Notes under the pieces: generated by a model
The model's database searches: none
Told to the model about the DNA's origin: nothing
Seen by the model: the letters and a program-made list of their open reading frames with translations, nothing else
In this document: positions 8,079 through 16,590 of the stretch, piece by piece
How the letters are laid out: each line of letters opens with the position of its first letter
How positions within the stretch are numbered: the first letter of the stretch is position 1
Position numbers and translations under genes: made by a program
Assembly: GCF_036759925.1 (NCBI RefSeq)
Contig: NZ_JAPKIB010000003.1
Span: forward strand, 310,001-374,000
DNA: 64,000 nt
Source: Kluyvera sp036759925
GTDB taxonomy: Bacteria > Pseudomonadota > Gammaproteobacteria > Enterobacterales > Enterobacteriaceae
Direction of reading: 5' to 3'

Positions 8079-10355
8079 TTAACCACACTCATGATTCAAG
8101 CATTCGTCTTTGATCGGGTAAACAAATTTTCTAACGCCATAAATCACTGTTGCCCCACGCGACAGCACGTCGAGTTCCCACCATTCCGGGGTAATCCCCT
8201 CCTGAGCCAAATCAAAACTAATTTTTGTAACTCGCTCCCTTTCGGTTTTAGTCATCCTAGCGTATGACGCTTGTTCTCTGGTTTTCAGCGGCACATTGCT
8301 TCTTTGCTGGCGATTTTTAAGTTGTGTGTCAGCTTTTAACACGCCGTTAAGCACCTTCACGACGTCTGGCTCATTCCAGCCGATAACCCCGCGCTCAATC
8401 AGATCTAACACCACTGCGGCTTGCTCAGACGGTGTCGGGGTCATAACCGGATCACCACCGCCAGTGAGCTTTCCACAGTTATTGACAGGACTCCGAGGCG
8501 CGGCGATGCCGCTTTTTAAAGTCAAAGGCTCAACGGCAACGGCCTTTGGAACGATGCGCCATTCGGATGTGCGGGTGATTCGAATATGACCAGCGCCAAG
8601 ATGCGGGGCGTAAATACCGACGACTCTCTCGATATCTTCCTCATACTCGTTAACCTCATCTGAAGTGGTGCGCGCGACCCTGACCGTCTGGTCGTCGCGT
8701 GGGACATTCGCGCCACCCTGTGCGGCGATATATAAATCAAACTCCCCTTCATCAGCAGCATGTCGAGCCGCTTCGACACGGTCGTCAAAGTCGCTGGCAA
8801 TGCTGACGCCGCGCGGCAGCTTGCGGAGCTCGCGATATGCGCCCATCGTCGGGAGGCCAATCGTCTTAAACTGAGGGATGCGCCATGTCGACGCCCATGC
8901 GGTGACCGCCGAAGCTGTATCTTTAAGGGGTTTTCCGGTATCGGTATCGAGCTGGCCGTCGAGCGCATAGCCGTCGATATTCTTAGCGATGTATTTCGCG
9001 ATGTAGCCAGCAGCGCCGCCTTTGTTGAGATGCTTCGCCTCGAAGCGATTGCGTGCCGCGCCGCGCTCGTGTCCATCTTCTTTCATCGCATAGCGACGCA
9101 TAATGTCGGTAATCTGCTTACGCTGGCTGCGCTTGCAAAACAGCATCATATGCCAGTGGGGAGTTGCGTCGTGATGGGGCTCAACAACGCGCATCCCGTA
9201 CACCTGCAAATCATTATCTTTGAACGCTGTGCGCATCTTGCTCCAGATGCCGCATAAATAGCGCTGACCATCTTTCGGCGTGTATGCCCCATCATTCCAG
9301 CCATGATTAAGCTGTACGGTTTTATTCTCACCTTTTCCGACCTGACGGGTCGGGTGATATTTTGACGGCGTGGTGATCGTGATAAACATGCCTACATCAC
9401 CCACTGAAGCGGCGTAACGCTCAATCCCGGCGATAGTATTCATCAGCTCCATACGACGAATTTCAGGATTCGAAATACTCCCCATAACCTTACTAATCAG
9501 GTCGATACGCTCGCCGGTTGCCTTGTTCTCGAGTTCACATGATTTGAGGTATTCCAGATTAGCCAGGCGGCGCGCGTGAACATCCCGAATCGCTGTTTTG
9601 CTAGCGTACGGAGAACGGTCTTTATTGACCTCACCGGCGGCAATCAGCAGGGACTCGCGCCAGCGCATGCGCTGGGCTTTAAGCTGGCTAACCCACCACT
9701 CGTTATTCATCATGCGCGCGATGGCTGAGTAGGCCATACGGATGGTCATTTGACCTTTCCGGTATTTCTTCCAGTACATCGGGGTGATGTTAAGTGCGCG
9801 CACTGCTTGAGCTAGTTCGCCATAGAAATGAGATTGAGCCTCATCAGTAAACAGCACCTCTTTGCTCCCGTATGCCTCGGCATATTCATCACTCAGTTCC
9901 TCATACGCCATGAAAAGCTGTGCTGACAAACGTGCGGCGAATTTCTTCAGCACTTTGTCATTCATGCCCGGCAACGTTTCGAATTCGTCACGCTCGGATA
10001 AGAGGCGAATTGATTTACTGGTGTCCATCCCGTACACCTGATTAACACGCTCGAGGCGCGGCCAGAGCCGTTCCTCAAATGTTTTTTTCAGGTAGAACAG
10101 GCCATGCACCGGGCTTTTAGTCCGGCGAATGTAGTTATAACGTGAGGTAAAATGCGAGCTCAGGAAGAACGGCAGACGGTCAATATTGAATAAAACCGCT
10201 TGCACCTGACGGAATTCGGCACGTGTAAGAGGTCTGTCGCGACCGATGGCCGCTTTTGGTTTATTCCATGGGAAAGCGCCGGTGAATGGCTCACCGGCAG
10301 TTTTCAAAAATGGTGGTGGCGAAGGGGCAACGCGCCCCTGTTTCTCAACGGCCAT
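8079..10355 (-). CDS. A: Replication initiator gpA (rolling-circle nickase)
   Basis: This 758-aa protein is a full-length homologue of P2 gpA, which nicks the origin inside its own gene and stays covalently bound during rolling-circle replication. The HUH metal motif is PHWHMMLF and the two catalytic tyrosines are in GYIAKYIAK, near residue 450. The stretch SKVMGSISNPEIRRMELMN is nearly identical to P2. The frame stays open to 10418, but the ATG at 10355 (MAVEKQ) matches the P2 start. Its first bases overlap the end of the preceding small gene. The origin probably lies within this gene, but I did not locate it. Confidence 0.95.
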   Translation of the reverse strand: MAVEKQGRVAPSPPPFLKTAGEPFTGAFPWNKPKAAIGRDRPLTRAEFRQVQAVLFNIDRLPFFLSSHFTSRYNYIRRTKSPVHGLFYLKKTFEERLWPRLERVNQVYGMDTSKSIRLLSERDEFETLPGMNDKVLKKFAARLSAQLFMAYEELSDEYAEAYGSKEVLFTDEAQSHFYGELAQAVRALNITPMYWKKYRKGQMTIRMAYSAIARMMNNEWWVSQLKAQRMRWRESLLIAAGEVNKDRSPYASKTAIRDVHARRLANLEYLKSCELENKATGERIDLISKVMGSISNPEIRRMELMNTIAGIERYAASVGDVGMFITITTPSKYHPTRQVGKGENKTVQLNHGWNDGAYTPKDGQRYLCGIWSKMRTAFKDNDLQVYGMRVVEPHHDATPHWHMMLFCKRSQRKQITDIMRRYAMKEDGHERGAARNRFEAKHLNKGGAAGYIAKYIAKNIDGYALDGQLDTDTGKPLKDTASAVTAWASTWRIPQFKTIGLPTMGAYRELRKLPRGVSIASDFDDRVEAARHAADEGEFDLYIAAQGGANVPRDDQTVRVARTTSDEVNEYEEDIERVVGIYAPHLGAGHIRITRTSEWRIVPKAVAVEPLTLKSGIAAPRSPVNNCGKLTGGGDPVMTPTPSEQAAVVLDLIERGVIGWNEPDVVKVLNGVLKADTQLKNRQQRSNVPLKTREQASYARMTKTERERVTKISFDLAQEGITPEWWELDVLSRGATVIYGVRKFVYPIKDECLNHECG

Positions 10356-10620
10356 CGTTACAGAAAGCCGCCTGACACTGTTCGGCCAGGCGCTCAACCT
10401 GCACGGCCAGCGATTCAAGCGAGGTCGAGTCGCCGGTCAGAATTGAGTGATGGAGTAAACCAGAAACCAGCTGGCTTAATTTTGGATAGTAACCGACAGT
10501 ACTCAGCCACTCTTTCCCAGCATTTTTCCCAGATTTGGCAATTTTCTTTTCCTGTAGAATAAACTGAAACTGGTCGCTGGTAATTACGAATTTATTATCA
10601 ATAACAATATGAATGCTCAT
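10345..10620 (-). CDS. P2 orf83-like early protein (DUF5405 type)
   Basis: This 91-aa protein starts MSIHIVIDNKFVITSDQFQF and contains GYYPKLSQLVSGLLHH, features I associate with the DUF5405 family found upstream of gene A in P2-like phages. No catalytic motif is visible and the function is unknown. It overlaps the A start by 11 bp, which suggests coupled translation within the early operon. Confidence 0.8.
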   Translation of the reverse strand: MSIHIVIDNKFVITSDQFQFILQEKKIAKSGKNAGKEWLSTVGYYPKLSQLVSGLLHHSILTGDSTSLESLAVQVERLAEQCQAAFCNDGR

Positions 10621-10631
10621 GCCGTCCCTTA

Positions 10632-10844
10632 TTAAGAATTCAAAATAGAGTTGTGAAGTTTTGCGGACTCTTGACCTAACAACTCGATAATTTCCGTCCG
10701 ATTCATTTCAGACTTACAAATGTGAGCTATCAGAGAATCAAGCGCCGACGCGAAACGAGTTGCCGTAACTAGCTGCGCATCGACAGTGGCCTGTGCGAAC
10801 AGCTCTTTTAAATTGCTGTGAGGTACCGATATTTGCTTTTCCAT
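10632..10844 (-). CDS. Small early protein (DUF2732 type)
   Basis: This is a 70-aa, mostly helical protein (ELFAQATVDAQLVTATRFASALDSLIAHIC). It resembles the DUF2732 proteins that sit between B and A in P2-family phages. It has an AGGTGA-type ribosome-binding region close to the ATG and lies 11 bp before the next early gene. Function unknown. Confidence 0.75.
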   Translation of the reverse strand: MEKQISVPHSNLKELFAQATVDAQLVTATRFASALDSLIAHICKSEMNRTEIIELLGQESAKLHNSILNS

Positions 10845-10908
10845 TCACCTAGCTCCAGACAAAAAGATGCCCCGCACAATTAAGTGCGTAAATTATTTAT
10901 CTAGTCAA

Positions 10909-11409
10909 TTAATGCAAATATTGTTCAGGCTTTACTGATGTTAATATTGTTGGTGCGTTTTCAAATAACGCCATTAATTCACGCAGCGCGCGTAATAGCT
11001 GCTCACGCCAATAACATGACGCCTCATCGGTGCGCCAAATGGGCTGATTGAATTCTTTTTCAGTTAATCCGGCATGCATGAAAAGCGCGCGGCGCTGGCT
11101 AACTGTCATGCGTCCGACAAACGTTGAAGCACTTGCCCCCATCTGACGAGATTTTGAAAACGTATTACGCAGCTCATCAATCGCGTTAATCAAGCGCTCG
11201 CGATCTGCGTCGTTCATTTCCTCGAGGCGCATATTTGCGTGGCGCTGTTTTAACTGAGCGTGAAAGCAAATAGTCAGTCGCTCGCGTTCCATCATCTGGT
11301 TATAGAAATCACATGTATCAGACCAGCGAGGCGCAGCCAGATACTTTCCAATCAAGCCGCGCAGAGCTGCGGGTTGTTTCTCGACAATTCCGATGGTCAT
11401 CACTGGCAT
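10909..11409 (-). CDS. B: Replication protein gpB
   Basis: This 166-aa protein has the length and early-operon position of P2 gpB, which helps load the host DnaB helicase for lagging-strand synthesis. I see no enzyme motif; the call rests on position, length and general resemblance (RHANMRLEEM, MGASASTFVGR). The ATG at 11409 has a GGGGTGA ribosome-binding site and overlaps the end of the upstream small gene by 10 bp, which supports coupling. Confidence 0.75.
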   Translation of the reverse strand: MPVMTIGIVEKQPAALRGLIGKYLAAPRWSDTCDFYNQMMERERLTICFHAQLKQRHANMRLEEMNDADRERLINAIDELRNTFSKSRQMGASASTFVGRMTVSQRRALFMHAGLTEKEFNQPIWRTDEASCYWREQLLRALRELMALFENAPTILTSVKPEQYLH

Positions 11410-11570
11410 TTGGTCACCCCTAAAAAACGGAGAAAGGCAGAAACACGGCTGATTTTACGAGAGCGAATGATGATGCCCTTACGCCCCCGGCCATGCGTAA
11501 TAGTAAAATTGATATGGTTTTCGCCCTGCTGATTACGTAGTAATTGAGCAATGCAACGAGGTTCTGTCAT
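11400..11570 (-). CDS. Small basic early protein, Fil-like
   Basis: This 56-aa ORF begins MTEPRCIAQLLRNQQGENH and contains THGRGRKGIIIRSRKISR. That basic GRGRK/IRSRK pattern resembles the short Fil-type (DUF2724) proteins of P2 and 186-like phages, which cause filamentation when overproduced. It fills the gap between cox and B exactly and overlaps B. Assignment to Fil is from memory of the family and is moderate; the ORF itself is well supported by its packing. Confidence 0.65.
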   Translation of the reverse strand: MTEPRCIAQLLRNQQGENHINFTITHGRGRKGIIIRSRKISRVSAFLRFLGVTKCQ

Positions 11571-11571
11571 A

Positions 11572-11841
11572 TCAGCCACCTAACCCCAACCACATCAACC
11601 ACCCTTCCCTAATTTCCTTCGGACGGCTTTCATAGGCCAGTTTCATGCCGTTATTCCACGCTGGGAGGTAAATCCAGTATTCACCGGCACGCCCTGATGT
11701 AGATTGCGGGTCGGTCATCTCAACAACAGGTAACTTGCCCTTTTCAATCATTCCTTTCACCGCCGCCGGTGTTTTACCGATGAGTTTTGCGAACTCTTGG
11801 TAAGGGACGGCATCAGTTGCGCTTACAAGCTGTCTGCTCAT
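11572..11841 (-). CDS. cox: Cox excisionase and repressor of Pc
   Basis: This 89-aa protein is very close to P2 Cox: PYQEFAKLIGKTPAAVKGMI, LPVVEMTDPQSTSGRAGEYW and the C-terminal LAYESRPKEIREGWLMWLGL. Cox is a winged-helix protein that represses the C promoter, directs excision with Int and sets the lytic choice. It is the first gene of the leftward early operon and faces C across a 120-bp switch region. Confidence 0.96.
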   Translation of the reverse strand: MSRQLVSATDAVPYQEFAKLIGKTPAAVKGMIEKGKLPVVEMTDPQSTSGRAGEYWIYLPAWNNGMKLAYESRPKEIREGWLMWLGLGG

Positions 11842-11903
11842 CTGCTACATTCTCCGTTAGTGTTAATAGTTGCTCTTAATGGCTAATAATTGCCACTTTG
11901 GAG

Positions 11904-11960
11904 CAACTCCCTTTAAATTATAACGACTCCTTGAGTCGCAAATTAACGCAATCGGAGTAA
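11904..11960. promoter_or_regulatory. Lysis-lysogeny switch: Pe/Pc promoters and operator
   Basis: This lies between the divergent cox and C genes. A perfect inverted repeat, CGACTC-CTT-GAGTCG at 11924-11938, with a related CGGAGTAAT at 11952-11960 and AACTCCC at 11904-11910, is a likely operator. On the minus strand a TATAAT -10 (complement at 11917-11922) would serve Pe. On the plus strand TTGGAG, 16 bp, TATAAC would serve Pc. The operator lies over or beside both, fitting mutual control by C and Cox. Confidence 0.55.
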
Positions 11961-11962
11961 TT

Positions 11963-12262
11963 GTGTCAATAGACGTATCTGAGAAAATCAAACTCATTAG
12001 AGAGTCAGAAAGGTTGAATCGTAGAGAGTTCAGCGACTTAACCGGCGTTCCTTATAGTTCTTTGGGTAGTTACGAAAGCCGCTCTAAAAACGCTGGCGTT
12101 GAATCCATCATGAAGATTTTGCAGCATCCCCGGTTTACCAAGTACACGCTGTGGTTTATGACCGATCAGATTGCTCCTGAGGCCGGGCAGATTGCACCGG
12201 CACTCGCACACTTTGGGCAAGATGTAACAACATCGCAGCACTCAGACCAAAAGACTGGTTAA
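11963..12262 (+). CDS. C: Immunity repressor C
   Basis: This 99-aa protein matches P2 C closely (99 aa): VSEKIKLIRESERLNRREFS, LTGVPYSSLGSYESR as the helix-turn-helix, and LWFMTDQIAPEAGQIAPALAHFGQ at the C-terminus. P2 C keeps lysogeny by binding direct repeats at Pe and, unlike lambda CI, is not cleaved in the SOS response. The start is a GTG at 11963, the only good start in frame. Confidence 0.95.
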   Translation: MSIDVSEKIKLIRESERLNRREFSDLTGVPYSSLGSYESRSKNAGVESIMKILQHPRFTKYTLWFMTDQIAPEAGQIAPALAHFGQDVTTSQHSDQKTG

Positions 12263-12273
12263 CTATTCACCGT

Positions 12274-12346
12274 GCGTATATTTATTACAAAATTTGTTTA
12301 CTTGTTGCCAAACATGACAAATACAACAAATTTGCTAGAGATACGC
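12274..12346. repeat. Nested inverted repeats between C and int
   Basis: GCGTAT (12274-12279) pairs with ATACGC (12341-12346), and inside it AAATTTGTT (12290-12298) pairs perfectly with AACAAATTT (12325-12333). The 145-bp gap between C and int holds no gene. The structure could act as an attenuator between C and int or as a protein-binding palindrome. Confidence 0.5.
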
Positions 12347-12407
12347 GCAAAGACAACATAACAGCAGTAAAGAAAAAACAACTTATCGCCATTCGTCCGG
12401 GGGTCTT

Positions 12408-13421
12408 ATGACAATTAAGAAACTCGATGATGGTCGTTATGAAGTGGACATTAGACCTAGCGGACGCAACGGAAAACGCATCCGCAGGAAGTTTGACAAG
12501 AAAAGCGAGGCGGTAGCCTTTGAGAAGCACACGCAATACAACCACCATAACAAGGATTGGTTAGCGAAGCCGACCGATAAGAGGCACCTTTCCGAGTTGA
12601 TTCAAATCTGGTGGGAACTCAAGGCCAAGCACGAGGAATGGGGAAAGTATAATCGTGGAAAGGTCGAGAAATTCGCGGTGATAACCGGCGATCCGTGCGC
12701 GTTCCAGATTACAAAGACGGTAATTAGCCAGTATGTTGCAGCGCGGCGAGGTGAAGGTGTTAAGCCATCTACCATCAATCGGGATCTGACATGTATCAGC
12801 GGAATGTTTACCGCTCTGATTGATGCAGAGTTATACCATGGTGAGCACCCGATAAGAGGCCGTAAACGACTCAAGGAAGAGAAGCCCGAAACGGGCTATT
12901 TAACCAACGAGGAAATTACCGCCCTCTTCTCACAGCTCGAAGGTGACAATAAAAAAATAGCGGTTCTTTGCCTTAGCACGGGCGCGAGATGGGGTGAAGC
13001 GGCAAAACTAAAAGCCGAGCACATCATCCATAATCGGGTGACGTTTGTTAAAACCAAAACGAACAAACCCCGAACGGTGCCAGTATCAGCAGAAGTATGT
13101 GAAGTGCTTACCAGCGTGAAACGCGGCTTCCTGTTCCCGAATGCTGATTACACGTTGTTCCGGCAGGTACTGAAAGAGGTAAAGCCCGACCTACCAACAG
13201 GACAGGCGACCCATGCTCTACGGCACAGTTTTGCCACGCATTTCATGATTAACGGAGGAAGCATTATCACGCTACAAAGAATACTCGGTCACGCGCGCAT
13301 AGAGCAGACAATGGTCTACGCGCACTTCGCGCCAGAGTATTTACAAGATGCCGTAACACTCAATCCGTTAAAGGGCGGCATTGAACCCGAAAACGTCCAC
13401 ACAGTGTCCACACTCGGGTGA
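12408..13421 (+). CDS. int: P2-type tyrosine integrase
   Basis: This 337-aa protein is a close homologue of P2 Int. The N-terminal MTIKKLDDGRYEVDIRPSGR arm-binding domain precedes a catalytic domain with Arg in STGARWGE, ALRHSFATH, LGHARIEQ and the nucleophile region TMVYAHF. It integrates the phage at attB and excises it with Cox. The ATG follows GTCCGGGGGTCTT. The gene is cotranscribed with C in P2 and lies at the prophage edge as expected. Confidence 0.97.
   Translation: MTIKKLDDGRYEVDIRPSGRNGKRIRRKFDKKSEAVAFEKHTQYNHHNKDWLAKPTDKRHLSELIQIWWELKAKHEEWGKYNRGKVEKFAVITGDPCAFQITKTVISQYVAARRGEGVKPSTINRDLTCISGMFTALIDAELYHGEHPIRGRKRLKEEKPETGYLTNEEITALFSQLEGDNKKIAVLCLSTGARWGEAAKLKAEHIIHNRVTFVKTKTNKPRTVPVSAEVCEVLTSVKRGFLFPNADYTLFRQVLKEVKPDLPTGQATHALRHSFATHFMINGGSIITLQRILGHARIEQTMVYAHFAPEYLQDAVTLNPLKGGIEPENVHTVSTLG
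13394..13412 (+). promoter_or_regulatory. P2 Int arm-type binding sites
   Basis: Two tandem copies, CGTCCACA (13394-13401) and TGTCCACA (13405-13412), lie in the last codons of int. The second is the exact reverse complement of the P2 Int arm consensus TGTGGACA. They should form one attP arm, placing the att core in the roughly 100 bp beyond int. Confidence 0.65.
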
Positions 13422-13504
13422 TTTATAGCGGCTTTCAGTGGCTTTATGTGGTGTTCTAACCCGCATTACACCGCTGAAAGCCCATATATCAAAGGGCTAC
13501 CAAC

Positions 13505-13526
13505 GCCCCCGATGGGGCTTTTTTTT
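13505..13526 (+). terminator. Rho-independent terminator after int
   Basis: GCCCC (13505-13509) and GGGGC (13514-13518) form a hairpin with a 4-base loop, followed by eight T residues. It would end C-int transcription. A longer imperfect inverted repeat (GGCTTTCAGTGG and CCGCTGAAAGCC) lies just before it, in the presumed att region. Confidence 0.75.
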
Positions 13527-13678
13527 ATCTGTAATAAGAAGCAGATAACCTCCCGTTACATACGTTTTAGCCACAGAGTGCTTACGTTATGGATACATAA
13601 TGTATAAAATTTAGTGAGTCTGGACGTCATTTAGGCTCAAATACCACCATTCACGCTATCGTAGGGACTCTCGTTTTC

Positions 13679-14698
13679 ATGTCAGATATTATTCTTGCCC
13701 GGGTATCGCAGACACTTGCCACTGAACAATCTTTGGAAAGCCTTGTTCGCCAGCTGCTTGAGATGCTTGAGTTGGTGACCAATATGGAGTCCACCTATCT
13801 GACGAAAATTGATACTCAGGCCGACCTGCAGCACATCGTTTATTCGCGCAACAGCGGCGGGATGAACATCCCGGAAAACCTCTCCGTTCCCTGGGGCGAT
13901 ACCCTATGTAAGCGCGCGATGGACGACGGCTGTTTTTACAGCGACCACGTACCGGAACAATGGGCCGACTGCGATGCGGCAAAAGCGCTGGGGATCACCA
14001 CCTTCCTCAGCACGCCTATCCATCTGACCGATGGTTCCCTGTACGGCACGCTGTGCGCGACCAGCACTCAGCAAAAGCCACTTAGCTTCAATAGCGAACA
14101 CGTGCTGCAGCTGTTTGCCAGCATCATTGCCCGCTATATCGAGAAAGAGTCGCTGGTTTCACAGCTTCAGGAAGCCAACGCGGCGCTGATTTATCACTCC
14201 TACACCGACGCGCTGACCGGCCTACCGAACCGCCGCGCAGTGTTTGAAAATCTGGAGATGTTGTTCTCCCTTGCCCGGCATCTGAACCATTCGGTGTTGC
14301 TGGCGTTTATCGACCTCGATAAATTTAAGATGATCAACGACTGCTACGGCCACCAGGCGGGCGATGCGTTTTTACAGCAGGTGGGTCAGCGGCTAAAGCT
14401 TGGCATCTCAGCCGACGACCAGCTTGGCAGGCTGGGGGGCGATGAATTTATGGTCGCCACCCTTGCCCGCGCCACGGTACAACTTGAGCAGTTTGCCGAA
14501 ACGCTGCGTCAGCTATTAGTTGGCGATTATCTGCTCGGCGACACGCTGATTCACTATCCTGGTGCCAGCATCGGTGCCATCGTGGTTGACCCAAACCTGA
14601 TGGACCCTGACAGCGCGCTTCGCGCCGCCGACAGTGAAATGTATCAGGATAAAAAATTCCGTCATCGCCCGGAAATTAGCGCCCAACGGGTTGAATAA
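13679..14698 (+). CDS. dgcP: Diguanylate cyclase DgcP (GAF-GGDEF)
   Basis: This 339-aa protein matches E. coli DgcP (YeaP, 341 aa) along its length: VSQTLATEQSLESLVRQLLEM at the start, an N-terminal GAF domain (to about residue 155) and a GGDEF domain with GLPNRRAVFENL and active site RLGGDEF. It makes c-di-GMP from two GTP; DgcP acts at cell poles in other bacteria. No transmembrane segment is visible. The genes yoaK and yoaJ follow, the same partners as in E. coli. Confidence 0.92.
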   Translation: MSDIILARVSQTLATEQSLESLVRQLLEMLELVTNMESTYLTKIDTQADLQHIVYSRNSGGMNIPENLSVPWGDTLCKRAMDDGCFYSDHVPEQWADCDAAKALGITTFLSTPIHLTDGSLYGTLCATSTQQKPLSFNSEHVLQLFASIIARYIEKESLVSQLQEANAALIYHSYTDALTGLPNRRAVFENLEMLFSLARHLNHSVLLAFIDLDKFKMINDCYGHQAGDAFLQQVGQRLKLGISADDQLGRLGGDEFMVATLARATVQLEQFAETLRQLLVGDYLLGDTLIHYPGASIGAIVVDPNLMDPDSALRAADSEMYQDKKFRHRPEISAQRVE

Positions 14699-14744
14699 TT
14701 ACAGTATCATACGCACTGTTTTGGATAAAATTCAGGATGTCACA

Positions 14745-14849
14745 ATGAGATTGGGTATCGCCTTCCCCATCGTTATCTTTATTATCGCCGTGATCTTTCT
14801 GGCCTGGTTTTTTATAGGCGGTTACGCACTGCCGGGAGGAGCACAATGA
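14745..14849 (+). CDS. yoaK: Small inner-membrane protein YoaK
   Basis: This 34-aa ORF, MRLGIAFPIVIFIIAVIFLA and onward, is a close match to the 32-aa E. coli YoaK. It is a single transmembrane helix ending in a short Gly/Pro-rich tail. Its TGA overlaps the ATG of yoaJ (ATGA), so the two are translationally coupled. The function is unknown. Confidence 0.88.
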   Translation: MRLGIAFPIVIFIIAVIFLAWFFIGGYALPGGAQ

Positions 14850-14920
14850 GAAAGACCACGATTATTATGCTGATCATTGCCGTTATTACCGTCGTGGGCG
14901 TCCAGCTCGGCTGGTGGTAA
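14846..14920 (+). CDS. yoaJ: Small inner-membrane protein YoaJ
   Basis: This 24-aa protein starts MRKTTIIMLIIAVITVVG and ends LGWW, the same ending as E. coli YoaJ. It is one hydrophobic helix with a basic N-terminus. A strong GGGAGGAG ribosome-binding site lies within the end of yoaK. It is among the shortest known enterobacterial proteins. The function is unknown. Confidence 0.87.
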   Translation: MRKTTIIMLIIAVITVVGVQLGWW

Positions 14921-14926
14921 ATCGGA

Positions 14927-14954
14927 GATAAGCCGCGCACCTGCCCGGCTTATC
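14927..14954. terminator. Bidirectional hairpin between yoaJ and GGDEF gene
   Basis: GATAAGCCG (14927-14935) pairs perfectly with CGGCTTATC (14946-14954), which includes the stop codon of the convergent GGDEF gene. It probably ends transcription from both sides, though no long T tract follows. Confidence 0.5.
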
Positions 14955-16431
14955 GCCTCTCACCACTGCGTTTTTTCATCTGATACATCTCTTCGTCGGC
15001 CTGTTGGATTGCCGCATCCAGCGTCGTGACGCACGGCGCCACGCCCCAGGATACCGATAGCGGCACTGGCTGCCCCTGCGGGCTGAACGGGAACACGGCA
15101 ATTTTTGCAGCAATCCGTTCGGCGACCATATGCGCATGGGCAATATCCGTCCGGCTCAGCAACACCACAAACTCATCGCCGCCGCTGCGAATCACCCAAT
15201 CACCGTTCGCCCGAACATCGCTCAGCATGCACTGCGAGATGACCTGTAGCGCCCGGTCTCCCGCCTGATGACCATAGTTATCGTTGATCGCCTTAAACTT
15301 ATTGCTGTCAAACAGAATGACCGTCATAAAGGGCAGCCCGCGATCCTGAATAAGCGCAAAAATATTGCGCGTAAAGCAGCCGGTTAGCGGGTCACGGTAA
15401 AAACGCAGGTCAGCGTGGTTGAGGTGATAACGAATCAGCAGGAACAGTAAAAGCAGCAGCACCGGCGCCATCGCCAGAATAGCCAGCGCATAAGGGTTGT
15501 GCGTAATAAACAACCACACCGGTAGCGCGTATTTAATTTCATAGCGCAATGAGACCGTATGAATACGATAGCTATCCAGCCAGCGACAGTTACCGACAAT
15601 GCACAACACTTCTCCGCTTTCGCGGCTTTGATAGCCCAGAATCAGCCCCGGCGGCACCTGTTGGTTAAACGCCTGATTCAGCATCCGCAGTAGCTCGACC
15701 CGCGAGAGGTCGTAGGCCAGATAGCCGATAATATGATTACTGGGTTCACCTTCGGAGAGATCGTAGATATAGCTCACCACGCTGTAAGCCTTCTCGCCGG
15801 TAATTTTGTCGGCATAAAAGGTGGTGGCGCTAAGGGATTTTTTATGAATGCTCTTTTGCAGCACCCGGTCGTAGAACATTTCCGGTTCGTGGAAGAACTG
15901 GCTCGGGTCATGCGCCATCTGCGAGCTTTCAAAGCTAAATGGTACAGAGTCTGCGGGAATAAACCAATAAAACCAACGGCCATCGCTGGCAATAATATAG
16001 CGGTGGGTATCGTGCTGCTCCGGGTTAAGCGCCCGAACTTTATCCCGGATATATTCAGCAGCCACATAGATGCAGCGAGCACTGCGCTCGGGGCTGCGGG
16101 CAATCAGCGCGCCATGTTGGTTATCGATGTTTTTTGGGTCGGCGTTAATTCCCCAGGCATCACCACGGGGCTTAAAAACATCGGCATCACCGCACATATA
16201 GTGGCGGCTGATCTGCTGATAACGTACGCCTGCGGCTTCCGCCATCAGCTCGTTATCGTTAAACATCGTGACCATCTGGTTTTGCAGTTCGTGAATCCCT
16301 TCGTTTACCTGCGATAGCGTTCGCTGGTACAACAGGAAAACGGCAAGGCAGACAAGCAGGCAGGTGACTACCGCTGAGGCCAGCAGAGACTGCTTTTTAC
16401 GCAAACTATCCTGAATGATTCTCACTGACAC
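14950..16431 (-). CDS. Membrane diguanylate cyclase with periplasmic sensor
   Basis: This 493-aa protein has a transmembrane helix at about 17-37, a long periplasmic region of about 270 residues, a second helix at about 315-337 (MAPVLLLLLFLLI), and a C-terminal GGDEF domain with DPLTGCFTRN, FDSNKFKAINDNYGHQAGD and intact active site RSGGDEF. It should make c-di-GMP in response to an unknown periplasmic signal. The cysteine pairs in the sensor (YMCGDAD, ARCIYV, VLCIVGNC) could form disulfides. I cannot match it to one E. coli cyclase with certainty. It is convergent with dgcP-yoaKJ. Confidence 0.9.
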   Translation of the reverse strand: MSVRIIQDSLRKKQSLLASAVVTCLLVCLAVFLLYQRTLSQVNEGIHELQNQMVTMFNDNELMAEAAGVRYQQISRHYMCGDADVFKPRGDAWGINADPKNIDNQHGALIARSPERSARCIYVAAEYIRDKVRALNPEQHDTHRYIIASDGRWFYWFIPADSVPFSFESSQMAHDPSQFFHEPEMFYDRVLQKSIHKKSLSATTFYADKITGEKAYSVVSYIYDLSEGEPSNHIIGYLAYDLSRVELLRMLNQAFNQQVPPGLILGYQSRESGEVLCIVGNCRWLDSYRIHTVSLRYEIKYALPVWLFITHNPYALAILAMAPVLLLLLFLLIRYHLNHADLRFYRDPLTGCFTRNIFALIQDRGLPFMTVILFDSNKFKAINDNYGHQAGDRALQVISQCMLSDVRANGDWVIRSGGDEFVVLLSRTDIAHAHMVAERIAAKIAVFPFSPQGQPVPLSVSWGVAPCVTTLDAAIQQADEEMYQMKKRSGERR

Positions 16432-16590
16432 CCCGTACGGATGGGTTAATTCCCTGAAACGCCACCCGCGCAGTTAGCCACAGCGTCACGGTACGTTTTC
16501 AATACGTATCAGATCATTATGGTCGAGAACTTTCGCAAGCGAGAATTTGATCCTGTCAGGAGTTAAGCGGAATGGCAATACCCACTCAGG

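Larger units (their letters stand above)
1..13530. mobile_element. P2-family prophage, int-proximal part
   Basis: The gene order M-N-O-P-Q-cos-[insert]-A-B-cox-C-int matches phage P2 read across its joined cos ends, and most products match P2 proteins over their full length. The late and tail genes lie beyond the left edge. The right limit is approximate: int ends at 13421, Int arm sites lie just before that, and a terminator sits at 13505-13526 before the chromosomal gene dgcP. The att core cannot be fixed without the other prophage end. All visible genes look intact, so the prophage could be functional. Confidence 0.93.
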
